Shown here piece after piece: positions 58,771 to 64,000 of a stretch of DNA of 64,000 nucleotides. Every line of letters begins with the position of its first letter. Within the stretch, counting starts at the first letter, position 1. A program made the translations under genes and the position numbers. The notes below the pieces were generated by a model that saw nothing but the letters and a program-made list of their open reading frames with translations, did no database searches and was not told the origin of the DNA. The stretch is from Siphonodentalium dalli (Eukaryota > Mollusca > Scaphopoda > Gadilida > Siphonodentaliidae), in NCBI GenBank assembly GCA_032622095.1, contig CP136061.1, positions 171,617,107-171,681,106 of the forward strand. The letters run 5' to 3'.

Positions 58771-60085
58771 TATGGGAGGCCAAATTCACATTTAATAATT
58801 AATTGTGCTTAATCGTAATTATTTGCGCTTAAGCGCAATCAATTGCGCTTAAGCGCAATTAATTGCGCTTAAGCGCAATTCATGGTTATATGTAACAAAA
58901 CACCCCTGGTGAATAAATAGGTTTCTCCATAACTTAGCATTAACTCCTATTGACATGTCACCTCTTGGTTTCATTGGTTTGATTGGGTAGGGAGCTAGCC
59001 CAACTTCTTTATCAAAATGACTGACTCGCAATAGTATCACCTTCTGTTTTAGTTGGACCGACTCGTGATAGCATTATATTATCTTCGGTATATATTAGTT
59101 GGGGCTACTTGCAATAGCATTACTTTCTGTATTAGTCGGGGCGACATTGATTTTCTTAAATTTTCGAGTATACAGGCACACCATATGAGGGAAGCAAGCC
59201 CTCGGTGACACCACATTCACACTATATGATCATGGAAATACTATAGATTTGTGCAAGAGATGCTGATTCAATAAGAAAAACTAGAGCTCCAGGACTGAGA
59301 CACCAAAGCTCCAGTGATTACACACCATTTTTTGGACAGGGATGCTGATAATATGAAAATAGGGTTTTTTCCCCCTGATTTAAGTCAATAAGTAAACCAT
59401 ACACTAATGCTCTAATTAATCGACTCCTTAACCACAGCAGAATTATGGATAACTTTTCAGGATTTAGTCGGAAATATGGCTTGTTGCCATTCATTGGAAA
59501 GCTCGAGAGAGCTTTTCGATGAATGGCAACAAGCCATATTTCCGACTAAATCCTGAAACGTTACCCATAATTCTGCTGTGGTTAAGAAGTCGATTAATTA
59601 GAGCATTACTGTATGAGGTAAGAAAGCCCTCATGCAGTGACACCGCATGCATGTATAGGCTAAAATCTGTGCTAAAATACATTAAAAACATCATACAAAA
59701 AATTACTAAGAGTTCCGGGAAGGCGACATCAATTCTTTGGATAGAGGGATGCTGATAATATGTAATTAGGGATTCTCCTTGTTGAACACATACTCACAGT
59801 TGACTGTTGAGTATATGTCAAAATTAGCCCAATGCTCATCTTGTGTTGCTAGGTGATACACCAGGTCATGCTAATAGTTTATGGGTAGGTTAGATAGTAG
59901 TCACAATTATGCTTAAGCGTAATTGATTGCGCTTAAGTGTAATTAATTACGCTTAAGCGTAAATGCCCTATTTGCGCTTAAGCACAATATGTGGTATTTG
60001 CGCTTAATCGCAATTGATTGCGCTTAAGCGCAATTATTTGCGCTTAAGCGCAATTCATTATTAAATGTGAATTTGGCCTCCCATA
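58771..60085. mobile_element. TATGGGAGGCC element, complete copy with 6-bp TSD
   Basis: The ends TATGGGAGGCCAAATTCACA and TGTGAATTTGGCCTCCCATA are inverted. GGTGTT is duplicated at 58765-58770 and 60086-60091. Just inside each end lie arrays of TTGCGCTTAAGCGCAA and variants (58797-58882: four; 59905-60060: about eight). The interior has a repeat shared with the giant element's modules (GGGAAGCAAGCCCTC, CTAGAGCTC) and the MITE at 59402-59611. No transposase was found. Probably non-autonomous. Confidence 0.8.
59402..59611. mobile_element. Fold-back Tc1/mariner-like MITE (CA[C/G]TAATGC ends, TA TSD)
   Basis: TA|CACTAATGCTCTAATTAATC at the left and GATTAATTAGAGCATTACTG|TA at the right. The two halves pair almost throughout, around CTCGAGAGAGCTT. 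The flank CCA-TA-TGAGG matches the unoccupied CCATATGAGG at 53228-53236 in the right giant copy, so the borders and TA duplication are well supported. Confidence 0.85.
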
Positions 60086-60091
60086 GGTGTT

Positions 60092-60185
60092 TACCTCTTG
60101 TTTTACCACTTGTAGAATTTGTATTCTTTTTTCTTATTGCAATTCTTCACATGTCTCCACAGATCTTTTGAGTTGAAACAAGACA
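60092..60185 (-). pseudogene. N-terminal zinc-finger-like piece of the recombinase-like gene
   Basis: On the - strand a short frame contains CFNSKDLWRHVKNC, resembling a degenerate C2H2-type finger (K-x-LWRH-x3-C). A shift then leads into TSGKTRGK, which joins HQAAGVLLL of the gene body once the TATGGGAGGCC element and one GGTGTT are ignored. It is thus the upstream part of the same gene. No start codon was identified. Confidence 0.45.
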
Positions 60186-60191
60186 GTCAAA

Positions 60192-60718
60192 GACTGTGGG
60201 GTCGCTCACCAGACTACAAAGACTGATAAGACTGGGACTCTGGAGACCACAACAGTCAGAACTTTTCATAATCATTTTAAAAGAAGTAGATCTTAAGAGG
60301 ATATGTGGCTAGAGAGGCTTCATGTATGTAGATCGGTGATTATCTACCTTGAATTTACCAACTGTACACTACTGATCACCCCACCCCCTCCTCCAGCTCA
60401 ACAAGTCCCATCCCGACCGGGCTCCAGACTCCCAAGTCTTAGGTTGGAATTTTCCAATCTCACAAGCGCCTTTTTATAAAACCATTTAGACATGTTTGAA
60501 GCCCAATTATCCATGGACCCAAAACACCATACATGTATGTCAGATTAATCAGTCAGGTAGTTCCAAGGTAGATGTTTTAATGAATTTTGTATTTTAATGA
60601 TTTTATTAGACACAAAAGTGTTAAGTCCCCATAGCCCCGTCATTTCTTAACAGGTTGACCTCATGTTAACAAATCTGAATCTCAGACACTAAAGGATCCT
60701 CCATACTATATGTAAGCT
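60192..60718 (-). repeat. Dispersed repeat flanking the LINE (matches 31840-32110 inverted)
   Basis: CTGGTGAGCGACCC and the neighbouring AGAGTCCCAGTCTTAT are shared with 31985-32080. GACCTCATG...AAATCTGAATC at 60655-60685 resembles 63543-63575 on the other side of the LINE, indicating the LINE sits between two related repeat units. Confidence 0.6.
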
Positions 60719-60854
60719 AAATAATAATAATAATAATAATAATATTTATATAGCGCCTATCCCCGGCAAGGGGCCCTAAGCGCTTTACACATTATATAAA
60801 TACACAAGAAATGCACATGGAAAATAATCAATAGATATGTGGAATTATATATAA

Positions 60855-61580
60855 TCAGATTTTGTTAGTTTTCTTTGTGTCGGGGTAGCGTCGTCGGAAT
60901 ATGTGAGTTTTTAAAGCAGATCGAAAATCGGTTAGCAAGCAAGATTGTCGCATTTCATTTGGTAGAGAGTTCCAAATGTCGGGACAGGCTACAGAGAAAG
61001 CTCTGTCGCCGACGGTCAAAAGATTTGCACCTTGAAGGCAGAGAAGGGACGATTCACCAGAACGAAGTGTTCGCCGGGGAGTGTATGGATATATCAGACT
61101 GTTAATATATTCGGGAAGGGATTCAGAGACAAACATCCGACGGAAACCAAATGTTGCTATTTTGAATTGTATCCGATCTTTGATAGGTAGCCAGTGAAGG
61201 TCGGCATGCATGGTTGTTACGCTACAGCCTTTCCTTCTTCGGAGTACAATTCTGGCGGCGGTGTCCTGCAAGCGTTGAAGTCTGCTGATTTGCGAATCGG
61301 GGAGCCGGAATAATAGTATGTTACAGTAGTCTAGACGACTCATGACAAACGAAGCAACAAGTTTTTTTGCTGCGTCAACAGTGAGATATTTGCGGACCTG
61401 GCCAAGGCGTCGCAGTTCCAAAAATATAGACTTGCAGAGGTGGTCTATATGTGTCTCCATAGACAGTGTTTGATCGAGATGGACTCCTAGATTTTTGACA
61501 CACGAAGAGAAGATAATAGTGTCACGATCTGCTTGCAGTGATGTAATGCACAATTGACAATGGATGGTTTTGCAACCCAC
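60855..61580 (-). pseudogene. LINE ORF2 C-terminal part after the frameshift
   Basis: Continuation of the same polyprotein: VKNLGVHLDQTLSMETHI, LRRLGQVRKYL, SRLDYCNILLF, LQRLQDTAARIV, LHWLPIKDRIQFKI and DIWNSLPNEMR are the usual C-terminal blocks of L2/CR1-type RTs. It ends at 60855, 110 bp before the (ATT)n. The single shift relative to the upstream part could be a sequencing indel. Confidence 0.82.
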
Positions 61581-63490
61581 ATGGCTTCAGTTTTGTTGTT
61601 GTTTAACATCAGTTTATTGGAGGTCATCCAGGTTTTAACAGAGGAAAGACAGCTTTCGATCCTATTTACTAGGTATGAGTCTTGATCGGGTCTGCCGGAA
61701 AGGTATAACTGTGTGTCGTCTGCATACATGTGTACACATATGCCTTGCGATCGTATAACAGCACCGATAGGTTTGGTGTAAAGTAGGTATAGAATTGGTC
61801 CTAGAATATAACCCTGAGGCACGCCAAAATCAAGATTGTAATACTTTGATAACAGATTGCCAATTTGTATTCTCTGTTGACGACCAGTTAGGTAAGAAAC
61901 GAACCACTGTAGGACAGTACCGGAAATGCCGAATGATCTTTCTAGTCGATGTTGCAGAATTTGGTGATCAATCGTGTCGAACGCTGCGCTAAGGTCTAAC
62001 AAACACAGAATAGAAACGAGACCTTCGTCAGACGCAACAAGAAGATCAGATGTTATTTTCAGCATCGCGGTCTCAGTGCTATGCCCTGTCCGATAAGCAG
62101 ACTGGAAAGGTTCCCATAGTTTATTATTATTGAGGTGCGTTTTGAGTTGAAACAGAACAATTTTCTCCAAGACTTTTGATATGAACTGCAGGTTAGAGAC
62201 TGGTCTGTAGTGATTTAAAGTATCAGGATCGAGACCCGATTTCTTCAAGAGAGGAATCACAATTGCTTCTTTAAAACAGGCGGGAACCGAACCACTAGAA
62301 AGTGACGCATTAATCAAGTTGGTCAATGGCTCTATCATGAAGTCGATATGTTTAATTATGAGGTCTGTAGGTATTGGGTCCAGACTGCACGATTTAGGTG
62401 AAGACGAAAGAATAATTGTCCTAACGTGGTCGCACGTCACTTCCTCGAATTTACTGATTGAAGTTCCAGTGAATGATTCAAACTCAGGTTGGACGTTGCT
62501 CTTGTCGAGCATTGATCTTAAATTATGGATTTTATTAATGAAATAGTCACCGAATACATCAGGCAATTCCGAATCTTGTACGTTGGTAGGTAAGACTGGC
62601 TTAGATTTCTTCCCATTCAGCTCGTTGACAATTGAATAGAGTGTTTTTGATGATTTGGAGCTCGTGATTTTGGAGTTATAGAACTCCGTACGAGCGTTTC
62701 TGGTTAGTGTGTCTACTTGATTAGACTTTTCAACGAAAATTTGGCGATGAATTGTGAGTCTAGATTTGCGCCATCTTCGCTCGGCCTGTCTACACTGTAC
62801 TTTCGCTTCCCTGATAACGTCGGAAAACCAGGGGACGACGGGTCGACTGGAAACAGTCCGCGTAACCGATGGTGCATGTTCGTCCAGAATGGATCGGAGA
62901 TTCAAAAACCATTCCAATGGAGTTTTTTGGGGGGTGCTGTAAATACTACTAACAATGTTTCCAGCAAGTTTCAGGTGATCAATAGATTTGAAATTCCGTG
63001 TAGTAATCGTTCTCTTTGTACACGGTGGGCACGCGATATCCATCTTAAATGATACAACATGATGATCAGAGAAAGCAACATCACTAACGGTGAGATCCTG
63101 GATGGGTGGATCACTGTCGCGCGTGATAACCCAGTCGAGAATGTGATTGTGCCTGTGCGTCCGCGAAGACACAAGTTGTTTCATGTCAGAATCGTGTATC
63201 AGAAACTTTAGAGTGCCAACGGCTGTGTTAGTGTTAGAATCATAGTGGAAATTGAAATCCCCAAGTATGATGAGCTGGAGTTGGTATCCTACATATTTAT
63301 CAATCAGGTCCGTGAAATCAGAAATAAAAGTTGCAGTTTTTAGTTCATTCTTCTTGTTTGGTGGCGGGCGGTATATACATAATAAACATGTAGTGCGTCC
63401 AGAGACTGTGGGTGTGACTTCAAAGAGTTCGAACGATTTGAAATCAGTTATCTTGCAGCCAAGATAGTCCAACCTATCTTGAGAAGACAT
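61487..63490 (-). pseudogene. LINE ORF2: partial endonuclease and reverse transcriptase (667 codons)
   Basis: The endonuclease remnant shows IYRPPP, LGDFNFHYD and SDHHVVSF (the catalytic Asp-Asn and His blocks). The reverse transcriptase includes NHYRPVSNLQFISKVLEKI, FQSAYRTGHSTETAML, LDLSAAFDTIDH, the GVPQGYILGP block and the catalytic HMYADDTQLY. The RT core is complete, but the 5' part of the endonuclease is missing. The last ~20 residues are out of frame after a shift near 61550. The protein copies its own RNA at the target site in active elements; this copy is not full length. Confidence 0.85.
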
Positions 63491-64000
63491 TTTAAGTATT
63501 ACTATAGAGACATACAGTTATGTCCCTGGTCCCACCCTATTTAACCTGGTGACCCCATCTGAATAAATTTGAATCCCATACACCAAAGAACCCTTCATAC
63601 TAAATATCAGTAAAATAGACCTGATGGTCCTTGTGAAGGAAGCATATTAAGAGGAAAACTGTCCTTCGCTTGGCCCCTATTTGACCAGGTGACCTCATTT
63701 GAAAATTACCAACCTGACAACCCCATAAAATTAAAATTTGTGGCCAATTCTGTCCAACAGTTTAACCTGAAGTAGGAACATATATGGACTGGTGATTTAA
63801 AAACATACATGTTGGAGAATTAAACCAAACTATGAAAACAGTTCCAACCGATTTTTAGTGTGAATATCTAATCTACAACTAATGTTGTATCAGGCATGAA
63901 ATTTTCAACTGTTTTTATTTTTTATCAAGGTAGGGGGTCAAAACTCCACCCCCGCTACACTCCCTCCCCATTGCCAAATGTAAATCCCCAACTATGAGAT
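63491..64000 (-). repeat. Dispersed repeat upstream of the LINE (inverse of 31480-31800)
   Basis: Contains AGGTGACCTCATTTGAAAAT-like units and the block matched to 31490-31790 in inverse orientation. No gene. Confidence 0.65.

Larger units (their letters stand above)
60719..63490 (-). mobile_element. 5'-truncated L2/CR1-like LINE with (ATT)n 3' end
   Basis: Minus-strand element. Its 3' end is GCGCTATATAAAT followed by (ATT)n (60745-60719), preceded by TGTAAAGCGCTTAGGGCC and an inverted GCCCCTTGCCGGGG hairpin. This tail is typical of L2/CR1-group LINEs. The endonuclease domain lacks its N-terminal ~100 residues. One frameshift near 61550 separates the two ORF parts. No clear target duplication was identified. 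Confidence 0.85.

Overview
The window looks like AT-rich repeat DNA from a marine invertebrate, most likely a mollusc. It has TGACCT-rich repeats, 'ACCTGTAGCCCGTGCC'-type repeats, degenerate TTAGGG tracts and an L2/CR1-type LINE ending in (ATT)n. I found no conventional multi-exon host gene, no tRNA or rRNA gene, and no CRISPR array. Nearly all that can be recognised is mobile or virus-like, often nested, and much of it is decayed.

Layout. 1-3901: about eight copies of a ~473-bp satellite. 3902-9530: small dispersed and tandem repeats, a frameshifted MULE transposase fragment (5440-5995) and a Helitron-like 3' end (about 9527). 9956-16553: remnant of a Polinton/Maverick (adintovirus-like) element, all genes on the + strand, in the order packaging ATPase, two small basic proteins, a conserved unknown, retroviral-type integrase, penton-like minor capsid protein, pVI-like basic protein, double jelly-roll major capsid protein, a small unknown and an adenain-like protease. 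No protein-primed DNA polymerase was found. Several genes carry frameshifts or stops, and the protease has Gln where the catalytic His is expected.

16639-30365 and 41979-54964 are two near-identical copies of one 13-13.7 kb sequence in opposite orientation. Each copy starts and ends exactly at TTAA and has short inverted ends (TTAAAG[T/G]GATAGTACT). This fits a giant TTAA-specific DNA transposon (piggyBac- or Kolobok-like target choice) inserted twice, rather than a simple segmental palindrome. The only protein-like hint inside is a Cys-rich CXC-like ORF near the outer end. The 11.6-kb spacer holds a decayed LINE with two nested insertions, several MITEs, telomere-like tracts, a GC-rich minisatellite, and an intact 164-codon ORF followed 14 nt after its stop by a perfect-consensus histone-type 3' stem-loop.

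54965-64000: tandem repeats; a tyrosine-recombinase-like gene on the - strand, split by a TTAA MITE and by a second element (TIR TATGGGAGGCC, 6-bp TSD); and a 5'-truncated L2/CR1-like LINE (60719-63490, - strand). A recurring palindrome, TTGCGCTTAAGCGCAA, forms arrays just inside the ends of the TATGGGAGGCC element family and may be a transposase-binding array. Its central TTAA also served as the insertion site of one TTAA MITE.
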